A stretch of DNA of 64,000 nt from Planococcus sp. 107-1 (GTDB lineage Bacteria > Bacillota > Bacilli > Bacillales_A > Planococcaceae), in NCBI RefSeq assembly GCF_021513255.1, contig NZ_CP090977.1, forward strand, positions 1,054,001-1,118,000, read 5' to 3'. The notes under the pieces are model-generated. The model searched no databases. It was not told the origin of the DNA and saw only the letters and a list, made by a program, of their open reading frames with translations. Positions 38,465 through 49,710 of the stretch are shown in pieces (within the stretch, counting starts at the first letter, position 1; the number at the start of each line of letters is the position of its first letter). Position numbers and translations under genes: made by a program.

Positions 38465-39649
38465 ATGTTGAAGAAGATGACCATGAAAGACGTGGACTTA
38501 AAGGGGAAACGTGTATTTTGCCGAGTAGATTTCAACGTACCAATGTCTGAAGGAAAAGTAACAGACGACACACGCATCCGTGCAGCATTGCCGACTATCG
38601 AATATTTGGTGGAGAACGGGGCGAAAGTGATACTGGCGAGCCATTTAGGCAGACCAAAAGGCCAAGTGAGCGAAGACTTGAGACTGGCTCCTGCCGGTGC
38701 AAGACTGGCCGAATTATTACATAAAGAAGTAAAGAGCCTCGATGAGTCAATTGGGGAAAAGGTTGAACAGGCAATAGCAGCTATGGAAGAAGGCGACATT
38801 GTCCTATTAGAAAATGTACGCTTCCATCCAGGCGAAGAAAAAAATGATCCGGAATTGGCAAAAGCTTTCGCTGGCTTAGCGGATGTCTTTGTTAATGATG
38901 CATTTGGAGCAGCGCACCGAGCGCATGCAACAACTGCGGGCATTGCCGAGCATCTTCCAGCGGTATCCGGTTTGCTGTTAGAAAAGGAACTGGATGTGTT
39001 AGGGAAAGCATTGTCTGAACCTGACCGCCCATTCACTGCCATCATCGGCGGTGCAAAAGTAAAAGACAAAATCGGCGTTATCGACCACCTGCTGGACAAA
39101 GTCGATAATCTGATCATCGGCGGGGGCTTATCTTATACATTCATCAAAGCGCAAGGCTATGAAATCGGAACTTCTCTATTAGAAGAAGATAAAATCGATT
39201 TGGCACTTTCTTTCATTAAAAAAGCGGAAGAAAAAGGCGTGAAAATGTATCTTCCAGTGGATGTCGTGACGACAAAGGATTTTTCAAATGACGGCGAAAC
39301 GAAAGTAGCGAGCATCAAGGAAATCCCAAGCGACTGGATGGGGCTGGACATCGGACCGGAAACAGTGGAACTCTACGCTGATGTGATCAAGAACTCGAAA
39401 TTGGTCATCTGGAACGGGCCTATGGGCGTTTTTGAGATGAGTTCTTTCGAAAACGGCACGAAATCAGTAGCGCAAGCGATGGCTGAAACAGATGCCTACA
39501 CAATCATTGGCGGCGGCGATTCAGCAGCGGCAGTAGAGCAATTCCATGTAGCCGATCAAATGGACCATATTTCAACAGGCGGCGGTGCATCCCTTGAATT
39601 CATGGAAGGCAAGGATCTTCCAGGAGTCAGCGCACTGACGGACAAATAA
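38465..39649 (+). CDS. pgk: Phosphoglycerate kinase
   Basis: 394 residues, two Rossmann domains: CRVDFNVPM near residue 19, GRPKGQ near 60, [12 protein letters not shown] near 200, and the ATP-side block NGPMGVFEM near 315 and GGGDSAAAV near 350. Makes ATP and 3-phosphoglycerate from 1,3-bisphosphoglycerate. Start 38465, GGGAGG seven bases upstream; the ORF extends upstream through the terminator and is not real there. Confidence 0.97.
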   Translation: MLKKMTMKDVDLKGKRVFCRVDFNVPMSEGKVTDDTRIRAALPTIEYLVENGAKVILASHLGRPKGQVSEDLRLAPAGARLAELLHKEVKSLDESIGEKVEQAIAAMEEGDIVLLENVRFHPGEEKNDPELAKAFAGLADVFVNDAFGAAHRAHATTAGIAEHLPAVSGLLLEKELDVLGKALSEPDRPFTAIIGGAKVKDKIGVIDHLLDKVDNLIIGGGLSYTFIKAQGYEIGTSLLEEDKIDLALSFIKKAEEKGVKMYLPVDVVTTKDFSNDGETKVASIKEIPSDWMGLDIGPETVELYADVIKNSKLVIWNGPMGVFEMSSFENGTKSVAQAMAETDAYTIIGGGDSAAAVEQFHVADQMDHISTGGGASLEFMEGKDLPGVSALTDK

Positions 39650-39699
39650 ACAATAAAATTAACAATGTTTAAGAAAACGGATAAGAGGAGTGGATTTCT

Positions 39700-40461
39700 T
39701 TGAGAAAACCGATTATTGCAGGTAACTGGAAAATGTATAAAACATTTTCAGAAGCTAAACAATTCATCGAAGAAGTAAAAGGATTGGCACCGGATGCTGA
39801 TAAAGTCGATTCAATCATCTGTGCACCGTCCCTATTCCTTCAACCATTAGTACAGGCAACTGAAGGCAGTACACTTCAAATCGGCGCGCAAACAATGCAT
39901 GATGCAAAAGAAGGCGCGTATACAGGTGAAGTGAGTCCGGTTCAATTGAAAGACATCGGCATCAATTATGTCATCCTTGGCCATTCAGAACGCCGCCAGT
40001 ATTTCAATGAAAGCGACGTATCGGTCAATAAAAAAGTAAAAGCAGCATATGAACACAGCATTACGCCAATCATGTGCGTAGGTGAAACATTAGAGCAGCG
40101 TGAAAGCGGCGCAACAGCTTCTATCGTTGAAAACCAAGTAGCAGCTGGTGTTGCTGGATTGGCTGAAGAGCAAATCAACCAATTAGTCATTGCCTATGAG
40201 CCGATTTGGGCAATTGGAACTGGTAAAACAGCAACTGCAGAAGATGCGAATGAAGTTTGCGGCGTCATCCGCAAGAAAATTGCGGGCCTTTACAGCCAAG
40301 AAGCTGCCGATCAAGTGCGTATCCAATACGGCGGCAGTGTAAAACCGGCGAATATTGAAGAATTGTTAGGCATGGAGCACATCGACGGCGCATTGGTCGG
40401 CGGTGCAAGTTTAGAGGCAGATTCTTTTGTCAAATTACTAGAGGCGGGATTGCATGCGTAA
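39700..40461 (+). CDS. tpiA: Triosephosphate isomerase
   Basis: 253 residues. Lys in AGNWKMYKT near 11, His in LGHSERRQ near 96, Glu in [11 protein letters not shown] near 168, phosphate loop YGGSVKPAN near 212. TTG start at 39700 with AGAGGAG nine bases upstream. Overlaps gpmI by eight bases. Confidence 0.97.
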   Translation: MRKPIIAGNWKMYKTFSEAKQFIEEVKGLAPDADKVDSIICAPSLFLQPLVQATEGSTLQIGAQTMHDAKEGAYTGEVSPVQLKDIGINYVILGHSERRQYFNESDVSVNKKVKAAYEHSITPIMCVGETLEQRESGATASIVENQVAAGVAGLAEEQINQLVIAYEPIWAIGTGKTATAEDANEVCGVIRKKIAGLYSQEAADQVRIQYGGSVKPANIEELLGMEHIDGALVGGASLEADSFVKLLEAGLHA

Positions 40462-41986
40462 TACAGAAAATCCAGTAGCGCTTATCATTTTAGATGGTTT
40501 CGGCTGCCGCCAAGAAACATTCGGCAATGCAGTCGCTCAAGCAAAAAAACCTAATTTTGATAAACTATGGGAAACTTATCCACATAATCTTTTAACGGCA
40601 TCTGGGGAAGCTGTCGGCCTTCCAGATGGCCAAATGGGCAACTCGGAAGTCGGGCATTTGAATATTGGTGCAGGGCGCATCGTTTATCAAAACTTGACCC
40701 GCATCCATAAATCGATCCGCGACGGCGATTTCTATCAAAACCCTGCTTTTTTAGAAGCAATAGCGAATGTAAAAGCGAAAGGCACAGCGCTTCACCTGAT
40801 GGGCTTATTATCAGATGGCGGCGTCCATAGCCATTACGAGCATTTGTTTGCACTTTTGGAGCTGGCGAAACAGCAAGGATTGACGGAAGTCTACGTGCAC
40901 GGTTTCTTAGACGGCCGCGACGTCGGTCCACAAACTGCACTCGGCTATATTGAAAAAACAGAAGAAAAGATGGCGGAAATCGGCATTGGCCGGTTTGCAT
41001 CCATCAGCGGACGCTATTACGCGATGGACCGCGACAAACGTTGGGACCGTGCGGAAACAGCTTACCGCGTCTTGGTTGATGGTGTGGGCCTTACCGCAGC
41101 ATCAGCAACAGAAGGGTTAGTCGAATCTTATGACCAAGGCGTCATGGACGAATTCGTTGTGCCATATGCAATTGTCGATGAAGGCGAACCGGTAGCAACG
41201 ATCAAATCGGACGATTCGATCATCTTCTTTAACTTCCGTCCAGACCGGGCAATCCAATTGACTTCCGCTTTGATTACGGAGGATTTCAATAGCTTCCCGT
41301 TAAGCGTCAATCAGCCGAAGAACCTGACTTTTGTGTCTTTCACTTCTTATAGTGATCTTCTGCCAACGCGCATCGCTTTTGAAACGATGAACTTGGAAAA
41401 TACAATTGGTGAAGTGATTTCGGCAAATGGATTGACGCAGCTGCGCATTGCGGAAACAGAGAAATATCCGCATGTCACGTTCTTTATGAGCGGCGGCCGC
41501 GAAAATGTTTTCCCTGGCGAAGATCGCATTTTAGTCGATTCACCGAAAGTGGCGACTTATGACCTTCAGCCGGAAATGAGCGCTTACGAAGTGACTGAGA
41601 AATTGGTTGCTCAAATCGAAGCGGATGCACACGATGCCATCATCTTGAACTTTGCAAATCCCGATATGGTCGGCCATAGCGGAATGATCGAACCGACGAT
41701 CAAAGCAATTGAAACAGTTGATGAATGCTTAGGCAAAATCATCGATGCTTTGCATGCAAAAGGCGGCTCGGCCATCATTACAGCGGACCACGGAAACGCT
41801 GATGAAGTCGTAACGATAGAAGGCTTGCCAATGACGGCGCATACGACAAACCAAGTGCCGGTCATCGTAACGAAACCAGGTGCAGAATTGCGAAACGATG
41901 GCATCCTGGCTGATTTGGCGCCAACTGTATTAAAACTCTTGAACATTGAACAACCGAAAGAAATGACAGGAAGACCATTATTCTAA
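40454..41986 (+). CDS. gpmI: 2,3-bisphosphoglycerate-independent phosphoglycerate mutase
   Basis: Mn-dependent alkaline-phosphatase-fold enzyme, 510 residues (usual 510-515). N-terminal metal Asp in [10 protein letters not shown], phospho-Ser in [14 protein letters not shown] near 62, C-terminal metal block [10 protein letters not shown] near 450 and [10 protein letters not shown]. Interconverts 3- and 2-phosphoglycerate. Translationally coupled to tpiA. Confidence 0.97.
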   Translation: MRNTENPVALIILDGFGCRQETFGNAVAQAKKPNFDKLWETYPHNLLTASGEAVGLPDGQMGNSEVGHLNIGAGRIVYQNLTRIHKSIRDGDFYQNPAFLEAIANVKAKGTALHLMGLLSDGGVHSHYEHLFALLELAKQQGLTEVYVHGFLDGRDVGPQTALGYIEKTEEKMAEIGIGRFASISGRYYAMDRDKRWDRAETAYRVLVDGVGLTAASATEGLVESYDQGVMDEFVVPYAIVDEGEPVATIKSDDSIIFFNFRPDRAIQLTSALITEDFNSFPLSVNQPKNLTFVSFTSYSDLLPTRIAFETMNLENTIGEVISANGLTQLRIAETEKYPHVTFFMSGGRENVFPGEDRILVDSPKVATYDLQPEMSAYEVTEKLVAQIEADAHDAIILNFANPDMVGHSGMIEPTIKAIETVDECLGKIIDALHAKGGSAIITADHGNADEVVTIEGLPMTAHTTNQVPVIVTKPGAELRNDGILADLAPTVLKLLNIEQPKEMTGRPLF

Positions 41987-42005
41987 ACTAAGGGAGCTGT
42001 TTTAA

Positions 42006-43301
<1,296 letters not shown>

Positions 43302-43331
43302 AGCTTAAATCATGACTTTTTAACGATGCTA

Positions 43332-43362
43332 TTGTCATAGTTCTAAGTTTTTGGTAAACTTA
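43332..43362 (+). promoter_or_regulatory. Candidate secG promoter overlapping a small hairpin
   Basis: TTGTCA (43332-43337), 17 bases, TAAACT (43355-43360). A CTAAGTTT / AAACTTAG hairpin overlaps it, which could alternatively be a weak eno terminator without a good T run. Confidence 0.4.
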
Positions 43363-43400
43363 GTCTTGTTGTGAAAGTTCTTTTCCAGGAGGTGGAATTT

Positions 43401-43628
43401 ATGCATACGTTGTTAATGACGCTTCTTGTCATCGTATCGCTCGCATTAATCGTTGTCGTTTTATTGCAATCAGGAAAAAGTGCAGGTCTTTCGGGAGCCA
43501 TCTCCGGTGGAGCAGAGCAACTTTTTGGCAAGCAAAAAGCACGTGGGCTGGACTTAGTCCTGCACCGGGTAACGATAGTGCTTGCTGCCTTATTCTTTAT
43601 TCTGGCTATCGCCGTTACAAAAGTTTAA
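43401..43628 (+). CDS. secG: Preprotein translocase subunit SecG
   Basis: 75-residue protein with two hydrophobic segments ([19 protein letters not shown] near residues 3-22 and [15 protein letters not shown] near 55-71) joined by the Gly-rich loop [19 protein letters not shown], exactly the SecG plan. Start 43401 with AGGAGGTGG upstream. Heads the conserved secG-est-rnr-smpB-ssrA block. Confidence 0.95.
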   Translation: MHTLLMTLLVIVSLALIVVVLLQSGKSAGLSGAISGGAEQLFGKQKARGLDLVLHRVTIVLAALFFILAIAVTKV

Positions 43629-43642
43629 TGTAGAGATTAAAT

Positions 43643-43677
43643 CGCCTGACCAATACACTGGTTAGGCGTTTTCTTTT
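43643..43677 (+). terminator. Terminator after secG
   Basis: CGCCTGACCA / TGGTTAGGCG (one G-U), loop ATACAC, then TTTTCTTTT. Confidence 0.85.
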
Positions 43678-43711
43678 AGGGTGGAAAATTTTATTTTTTC
43701 TCTGATATTTC

Positions 43712-43889
43712 GCAAAACAGCTGCGCTGAAAAGATTTGCTCCTGCATCGCTTCGCTAGCTTCGTCGCAAAGACTTGGCCTTGCAGGCTGCAGCCAATGTC
43801 TTTCCTGCGGGCGAGCGCCAAGCCTCCTCGGACTGCGTCCTGTGGGGTCTCGGCTTTCTCGCTTTCCGCTGGAGTCTTCGCTGTTTTGC
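43712..43889. repeat. 178-bp GC-rich element with 10-bp terminal inverted repeats
   Basis: GCAAAACAGC (43712-43721) and its exact reverse complement GCTGTTTTGC (43880-43889) bound a GC-rich stretch in the 372-base gap between secG and est. The inside holds further short palindromes (AGCGAAGC-like, GGCTGCAGCC) and no convincing ORF. It resembles dispersed intergenic repeats of Bacillales (recalled, not searched): a non-autonomous mobile element or a structured RNA. Confidence 0.6.
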
Positions 43890-44000
43890 TCCATATCTGG
43901 GTGTGTAAATAAAAATTCTAATCTTTTATGTTGTTAGCAGACATTTGGAAGAATTATAGTTAAATTTTTAAGTTATATGTAAAATGAATGGAGGATTTTT

Positions 44001-44747
44001 ATGCGGATTTCGCAGCCAAAACCATTTTTCTTTAAATCAGGGCCGAGAGCGGTCTTGTTGTTGCACGGATTTACCGGGAATTCGGCAGATGTACGGATGC
44101 TCGGCCGTTTTCTGGAAAAGCATAATTACACATCCATCGCTCCTCATTACGCAGGGCATGGAGTTGAACCGGAAAAGTTGATTCCGACAGGACCGGAAGA
44201 TTGGTGGAAAGATGTTGAAGCCGCTTATCATCAATTGCGTGATGAAGGCTATACCGAAATTGCAGTGGCTGGATTGTCGCTTGGCGGCGTATTCACATTG
44301 AAATTAGGGTATACATTCCCTGTGAAGGGTTTGGTGACGATGTGTGCACCGATGTATATGAAAACAACCGACTTGATGTATGAAGGCGTTGTAAAATATG
44401 CACAGGAGTACAAGAAATATGAAGGAAAAAGCGATGAACTTATCGAAGAAGAGATGGAAGAGTTCAAAAAGCATCCGATGGAATCTTTAGCTGATCTGCA
44501 GGCATTAATCGCGGATGTAAAAGACCATGTAGACCATGTCTATGCACCGCTATTTGTCGTCCAAGGCAGATTAGATGATGTCATCAATACGGATTCTGCC
44601 AATGTCATTTATGAAAACGCGGAATCCTTTGAGAAAAATATAAAGTGGTACGAGGAATCCGGGCATGTCATTACGCTCGATAAAGAAAAAGAACAATTGC
44701 ACGAAGATATTTTAGCATTTCTCGAATCGCTCGATTGGAGTGTGTGA
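44001..44747 (+). CDS. est: Carboxylesterase (Est30-like)
   Basis: 248-residue alpha/beta hydrolase. [16 protein letters not shown] near residue 18 forms the oxyanion hole, nucleophile Ser in [10 protein letters not shown] near 94, Asp in QGRLDDVIN near 192, His in ESGHVITLD near 222. Matches thermostable Est30 / YvaK, found between secG and rnr in Bacillus. Acts on short acyl esters; the natural substrate is unknown. GGAGG precedes ATG 44001. Confidence 0.92.
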   Translation: MRISQPKPFFFKSGPRAVLLLHGFTGNSADVRMLGRFLEKHNYTSIAPHYAGHGVEPEKLIPTGPEDWWKDVEAAYHQLRDEGYTEIAVAGLSLGGVFTLKLGYTFPVKGLVTMCAPMYMKTTDLMYEGVVKYAQEYKKYEGKSDELIEEEMEEFKKHPMESLADLQALIADVKDHVDHVYAPLFVVQGRLDDVINTDSANVIYENAESFEKNIKWYEESGHVITLDKEKEQLHEDILAFLESLDWSV

Positions 44748-44771
44748 GAACGTCTAAAGGAGGAAATATAC

Positions 44772-47117
44772 ATGGGAAAAAATGAAACGTCGCTGGACCA
44801 GCGGTTATTGTCGTTTATGCGCGAAGACGCGTATAAGCCTTTGACTGTACAAGAAATAGAAGAGCAATTCGGCTTTGATGATGCCGATGAATTTAAAGAA
44901 TTGGTGAAGACCCTAGTGAAACTGGAAGAAAAGGGGCTGCTTGTCCGTTCACGTGTAAATCGTTACGGCGTACCGGAACGCATGAATTTGATGCGCGGAA
45001 GTTTATTGGACATCCAAGAGGTTTCGGCTTCGTAGCACCTGAAGAAGCGGGGAATGGATGATGTATTTATTCCCCCGACGGAAGTTAATGGGGCCATCAA
45101 TGGCGATACGGTGCTGATCCGGATTTCTGAGAATTCTTCCGGCGACCGTCGTGAAGGGGCCATTATTCGAATCGTTGAACGCGGAACGACGAAAGTGGTC
45201 GGTACGTTCCAGGATAACCGCGGCTTCGGCTTTGTGGTATCCGATGATAAGAAAATGAATATGGATATCTTTATCGCAAAAGAAGATACATTGGGAGCTG
45301 TGGATGGCCATAAAGTCGTCGTGGAAATTACGGGCTGGCCGGAAGGCAGAAAATCTGCGACCGGTATGGTGACACAGATTCTTGGACATAAGAACGACCC
45401 AGGCGTCGACATTTTGTCGATTATCCATAAATACGGCATTGAAACCGAATTTCCAGCGGATGTCTTGGAAATGGCGAATAATGTGCCGGAAGAAATCGAT
45501 CCATCGGATTTGAACGATCGCCGCGATTTGCGCAATGAGCAGATTGTGACGATTGACGGAGCGGATGCGAAAGACTTGGATGATGCAGTTCAAGTAGTGA
45601 AACTGGAAGACGGTACGTATAAACTGGGCGTCCATATTGCCGACGTCAGCCATTACGTAACGGAAGATTCACCGATTGACCGGGAAGCTTATGACCGCGC
45701 AACAAGCATTTATTTGACGGACCGCGTTATTCCGATGATTCCCCACCGTTTATCAAACGGAATCTGCTCGTTGAATCCGCAAGTGGACCGCCTGACTTTA
45801 TCCTGTGAAATGATTTTCAATGATAAAGGGGAAGTTTTATCGCATGACATTTTCCAAAGTGTCATCAACACTTCTGCCCGTATGACGTATACGGATGTAT
45901 ACGAAATCTTGGAACAGGACAATCAGGAACTAAAAGAAAAATACGCAGATCTAGTGCCGATGTTCGAATTAATGAAGGAATTGGCAGCTGTTTTACGCGA
46001 CCGCCGTATGCGCCGTGGAGCTATCGATTTCGATTTCAAGGAATCGAAAGTGTTAGTAGATGAAGATGGCTATCCTGTTGATGTGGTTGTCCGTGAACGC
46101 ACAGTTTCTGAACGTTTAATTGAAGAATTCATGTTGGCAGCGAACGAAACAGTCGCGGAGCATTTTCACCGCATGGAAGTTCCAGCCATCTACCGGATCC
46201 ATGAAGATCCAAAGCCTGAGAAATTGCAGCGCTTCTTTGAATTCGTGACTAATTTCGGGATTGTCGTCAAAGGTACCGGAAACCAGATCCATCCGAAAGC
46301 TTTGCAGGAAATCATTGAGTCCATCGAAGGCACACCGGAAGAACCCGTGATTTCGACGATGATGCTGCGTTCGATGCAGCAGGCGAAATACTCTTCTGAA
46401 AGCCTTGGGCATTTCGGTCTTTCGACAGAATTCTATACGCATTTCACGTCGCCAATCCGCCGTTATCCCGATTTGATCGTACACCGATTGATCCGAACGT
46501 ATTTGATCAATAAAGACTTGTCAAAAGCGACGATCATGCACTGGGAAGCGAATATGGACGAAATCGCTGAGCATACTTCCGAGCGTGAGCGCCGGGCAGT
46601 AGAAGCAGAACGCGATACCGATGCTTTGAAGAAATCGCAGTACATGGCAGATAAAATCGGCGAGGAATTTGATGGCATCATCAGTTCCGTTACGAATTTC
46701 GGTCTTTTCATCGAATTGCCGAATACGATCGAAGGATTGGTACATGTTTCCAATATGACCGATGATTTTTACCGTTTTGACGATCGCCAAATGATGATGA
46801 TCGGCGAACGCAGCAGCCGCCAATTCCGCATCGGCGACGAGATCCGCATCAAAGTCATTGGCGTGAAGCCGGAAGAATCCGCGATCGACTTTGAAATCGT
46901 CGGCATGCCGGAAGTAAAGCGCCGCACACGCAAAGACGCACCGAAAGTCATTCGTGCGACGAAAAAAGAAGGCGCTGGGAAACCAGGGCGTGGAGGCAAG
47001 CCGAGCCGCGACGGAAAACCGGGCGAAGGCGGCGGACCGACTCGCAAACCGAAAAACAAAAAGAAAAAGTTCTATGAAGGCGTTGCACGAAACCAGAAAA
47101 ACAAGAAGAAAAAATAA
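44772..47117 (+). CDS. rnr: Ribonuclease R, two compensating frame breaks as sequenced
   Basis: Processive 3'-5' exoribonuclease, about 781 residues: N-terminal helix-turn-helix (residues 10-75), cold-shock domains, RNB catalytic centre ([14 protein letters not shown] near 262 with the Asp cluster; [12 protein letters not shown] near 558), S1 domain ([18 protein letters not shown] near 635) and a Lys/Gly-rich tail. As given, frame 1 stops at 45035 and re-enters from 45054. One G is missing at 45008-45009 ([15 protein letters not shown]) and one G is extra at 45047-45052 (EEAGMDDVF). Acts with SmpB/tmRNA in ribosome rescue, and the genes are adjacent. Confidence 0.93.
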
Positions 47118-47179
47118 GGGAGCGGCTTAACTGCCGCTTTTAAAGAAATGAGAGTTGCGCGTTCAAGGTGTAAACTCCG

Positions 47180-47212
47180 GCGTCCATCTGTCTCGAGAGG
47201 CAAGATGGGCGC
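47180..47212. repeat. Strong stem-loop between rnr and smpB
   Basis: GCGTCCATCT pairs with AGATGGGCGC (one G-U), with an inner CTCGAG palindrome. No T run follows. It may be an mRNA processing site in the rnr-smpB transcript or a member of the repeat family also glimpsed at 31089-31134. Confidence 0.45.
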
Positions 47213-47246
47213 TCGCGCTTTTCTTAATCCAGTTGAGGTGAACAGC

Positions 47247-47714
47247 ATGGCAAAAGGTGAAGGCAAAGTAATTGCCCAGAACAAAAAAGCCGGCTTCGAT
47301 TATTTCATCGAAGAAACGATTGAAGCGGGCATCGTATTGCAAGGAACAGAAATTAAATCTGCGCGAAACGGCAAAGTCCAATTGGTCGATGCGTTCGTCC
47401 GGATCCGGGGCGGCGAAGCTTGGATCTCGAATATGCATATTGCCCCGTACGAGCAAGGCAATATCTTCAATCACGATCCGACCCGTGTACGGAAATTATT
47501 GCTGCATAAAAAGCAGATCAATGAACTGATCGGCGTATCGAAAGTACAAGGATCGGCTATCATTCCATTGAAGATGTATTTGAAAGACGGCTATGCCAAA
47601 GTGCTTCTCGGCATCGGTAAAGGGAAGAAGAACTACGACAAGCGCCAGGACTTGAAGAAAAAAGATGCGAAGCGTGAAATCGACCGGGCCATCAAGGACC
47701 GGGGCCGCTACTGA
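47247..47714 (+). CDS. smpB: SsrA-binding protein SmpB
   Basis: 155 residues, OB-fold that carries tmRNA into stalled ribosomes. Start [15 protein letters not shown], tmRNA-binding [15 protein letters not shown] near 27, [14 protein letters not shown] near 75, and the basic disordered tail [22 protein letters not shown] 47247 with GAGGTG upstream; the ORF extends further up through the repeat without support. Next to ssrA. Confidence 0.97.
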   Translation: MAKGEGKVIAQNKKAGFDYFIEETIEAGIVLQGTEIKSARNGKVQLVDAFVRIRGGEAWISNMHIAPYEQGNIFNHDPTRVRKLLLHKKQINELIGVSKVQGSAIIPLKMYLKDGYAKVLLGIGKGKKNYDKRQDLKKKDAKREIDRAIKDRGRY

Positions 47715-47723
47715 TCGCTTTTC

Positions 47724-47752
47724 TTGATATTTAGTCCCTATTGCTCTATAAT
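47724..47752 (+). promoter_or_regulatory. ssrA promoter
   Basis: TTGATA (47724-47729), exactly 17 bases, TATAAT (47747-47752); transcription starts about 40 bases before the mature 5' end and is trimmed by RNase P. Confidence 0.8.
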
Positions 47753-47800
47753 TAATTTATAACACCGAAGCTAACATCTTCCGTGTTCCCTTTTAAACGA

Positions 47801-48148
47801 GGGGACGTTACGGATTCGACAGGGATGATCTGGGCTTGGGTCGCGCGTCGGAGGATCGGCTCCGTCACCAACGTAACTATAGTAACTGGCAAAACAAACC
47901 AAAACCTAGCATTCGCAGCGTAAGCTCGGATCTGCTCTTAGCATCCATCACCCATGTGGCTGTGTAGAGCTCAACTTTAGTGGGATACGGTCGGCAGTGC
48001 AACTTGAGCTGCCGGCAAGAGATTTTCAAGTTAGCGCACACGACGCCTGCTTATCGGCATAGTGCTGCGCGAAACTTAAATGGATAAGCTACACGCGTAG
48101 ACGCTCAAGTAGCGGAGTTTCTGGACGCGTTCGACTCCGCCGTCTCCA
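47801..48148 (+). ncRNA. ssrA: Transfer-messenger RNA (tmRNA, SsrA)
   Basis: 5' end GGGGACGTTACGGATTCGAC and 3' end CGTCTCCA form the tRNA-like acceptor (GGGGACG/CGTCTCC). The tag reading frame is 47888-47923: G-K-T-N-Q-N-L-A-F-A-A-stop, so stalled proteins get (A)GKTNQNLAFAA, with a hydrophobic end that ClpXP recognises. It is shorter than the B. subtilis tag. The T-arm is damaged: GCG-TTCGACT-CCGC is present where GCGGG-TTCGACT-CCCGC is expected, so two bases are missing on one side and one on the other. This is not a plausible functional T-stem and fits the consensus errors seen elsewhere. The 3' end is the attachment site of the island. Confidence 0.95.
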
Positions 48149-48158
48149 TAGATTAATT

Positions 48159-48176
48159 TCATGGAGTTTCATAGAA
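48159..48176. repeat. 18-bp direct repeat, copy 1 (possible attachment scar)
   Basis: TCATGGAGTTTCATAGAA, 11 bases beyond the tmRNA 3' end, repeated identically at 48221-48238. Two copies bracket the ssrA terminator; they could be nested island junctions or integrase-binding sites. Confidence 0.5.
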
Positions 48177-48216
48177 CGTCAAAATCCTTGATATACCAAG
48201 GGTTTTGGCGTTTTTT
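48176..48216 (+). terminator. ssrA terminator
   Basis: AAAATCCTTG-ATATAC-CAAGGGTTTT with an extended outer ACGTC/GGCGT pairing, followed by six T. Confidence 0.8.
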
Positions 48217-48220
48217 GATG

Positions 48221-48238
48221 TCATGGAGTTTCATAGAA
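48221..48238. repeat. 18-bp direct repeat, copy 2
   Basis: Identical to 48159-48176, 62 bases downstream, at the border where the AT-rich island begins. Confidence 0.5.
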
Positions 48239-48247
48239 TATCAAATA

Positions 48248-48289
48248 AACCTAGTCAAAAACCTAGTCAACCTAGTCAAAAACCTCGTC
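48248..48289. repeat. Tandem 21-bp repeat at the 3' end of the first integrase
   Basis: Two copies of a 21-bp unit (one mismatch), each made of AACCTAGTCAAA plus AACCTAGTC, so the core CCTAGTCAA occurs at 48250, 48262 and 48271, and as CCTCGTCAC at 48283. The second copy overlaps the integrase stop codon. The spacing fits arm-type or excisionase sites of an attachment region. Confidence 0.6.
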
Positions 48290-49459
48290 ACGTTTTGGAC
48301 TATCCTCTAAATAATTTTCGAACTTTTCAATGGTTCCTGCCTTCGCTTTTTCTGTTACATGAGTATAGATATCCATCGTCGTTTTAACGTCTGTATGACC
48401 TAGCCGTACTTGCACTTCTTTTAAGGTTGCTCCCGCTTCAAAAAGCAGGGAACAGTGGGTATGGCGTAAGCCGTGAGTAGTAATCATTTTTAGATTGTAT
48501 TTTTTAATCACATGCATGAGCCATTTTCGAGTTTTCGTCGGCTGGAGAAAGTCGTTGAATTCGTTGCTGAATACAAGTTGTTTAGATTGCATTGTATTAT
48601 AGCCGAGACGAAAATAATCTTTCTTCTGTTGCTTTTTCCAGTTTTTAAGAAGATCCATTGTTTTTTGATCCATCTTTATAGTACGAACAACTCCAGTCTT
48701 CGTTGGTTTTACATAGAGTTTGTTATCTTTTCCTCGCGAAAGTGCCTTGTTGATACGAATCTCATTATTAACGAAATTTATATCCTTCCATGTAAGAGCC
48801 AATGCTTCTCCTTTACGCATACCTGAAAAAGCGAGTAGACGGAAAAGGGTATAAACCTTGAAGTAATCTTCTTTCTCCAAGCATGCAAGCAATTTAACAA
48901 GCTGTTCACGATCGTAAAAGTTTTCTTCCGTGTCCTCATCTATACTGACTTTTTGTAGCTTATTAGGGGCCTCTACTAATGAAAAAGGATTGACTTGAAG
49001 GTAACCGCGCTTAATTGCAAAGTCGAGTACTTTTGCAGCATACGCTTTTACCATTCGAAAACGTTGAAGCTTCTTAGCCCACTCATCAACGTGCTTTTGA
49101 CAAACGGCCACATCGATTTTTTCAATCTTATATGCGCCCATAGCTGGAAGAATATGATTTTTGAAAATGCAAGTTGTTTTGACAAACGTACTTTCTTCAA
49201 CCGTATTTTCATAGTGATTAACCCAGAGATCATAAATATCTTGATATGTTTCCAGCTGTTTTTTGCGGAACGTACCTTTACTAATTTCAACTTTTAATGC
49301 TGCCAAAGCATCCTTTGCTTCTTTTTTAGTTAGAAATCCTCGACGTGTTGTACTTAGCTCTTTACCAGTTAATGGGTCAACACCAATATAAAGATGAAAC
49401 ATATACCTTGTTGAATTGCTCTTGAGTTTATAGCTTTTAATTGTTGTTTGCTTACTCAT
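48272..49459 (-). CDS. Tyrosine recombinase, phage/ICE integrase (island integrase 1)
   Basis: 395 residues with an N-terminal arm-binding AP2-like part (YIGVDPLTGKELSTTRRGF), a SAM-like core-binding part (about 75-175) and the catalytic domain: Arg in SGMRKGEAL near 228, HGLRHTH near 340, LGHTD near 365, Tyr in TMDIYTHV near 375. Its stop lies 124 bases from the tmRNA end, the usual place for the integrase of an ssrA island. GGAGGAACAG precedes its start. No excisionase lies directly upstream. Confidence 0.93.
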   Translation of the reverse strand: MSKQTTIKSYKLKSNSTRYMFHLYIGVDPLTGKELSTTRRGFLTKKEAKDALAALKVEISKGTFRKKQLETYQDIYDLWVNHYENTVEESTFVKTTCIFKNHILPAMGAYKIEKIDVAVCQKHVDEWAKKLQRFRMVKAYAAKVLDFAIKRGYLQVNPFSLVEAPNKLQKVSIDEDTEENFYDREQLVKLLACLEKEDYFKVYTLFRLLAFSGMRKGEALALTWKDINFVNNEIRINKALSRGKDNKLYVKPTKTGVVRTIKMDQKTMDLLKNWKKQQKKDYFRLGYNTMQSKQLVFSNEFNDFLQPTKTRKWLMHVIKKYNLKMITTHGLRHTHCSLLFEAGATLKEVQVRLGHTDVKTTMDIYTHVTEKAKAGTIEKFENYLEDSPKRDEVFD

Positions 49460-49640
49460 TCTGTTCCTCCTGAATGCTTACGGAGATAAGATTGGGAGGG
49501 GTAGTTAAACTAACTACTCTTTTATTTTATATTGAAGCCTAGCAGTACACAAATAGCACTTCGATAAATTAGAAATGAAAAAAATATAATTGATTGAGGG
49601 GTATAAAAAAAAGAGAAGTTAGTGTGTTGGAAAGTAAAAT

Positions 49641-49680
49641 AAGACCATCTACATTTGAGATTCCAAATGTTGATGGTCTT
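49641..49680. terminator. Long hairpin terminator between the two integrases
   Basis: 17-bp arms (AAGACCATC-T-ACATTTG and complement, one mismatch) with loop AGATTC; ATTTTA follows on the minus strand and GGTTTTTC on the plus. It ends integrase 2. Confidence 0.75.
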
Positions 49681-49710
49681 ATGGTTTTTCTTCATCAGAC
49701 GGGGTCTTTA

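Noticed and set aside
45054..47117. Separate start of RNase R at 45054
   Set aside because: The upstream frame encodes the normal N-terminal helix-turn-helix and cold-shock start; two compensating indels explain the gap.
48205..48387. 60-codon plus frame over the attachment region
   Set aside because: It is made of the tandem repeats and the antisense of the integrase end.
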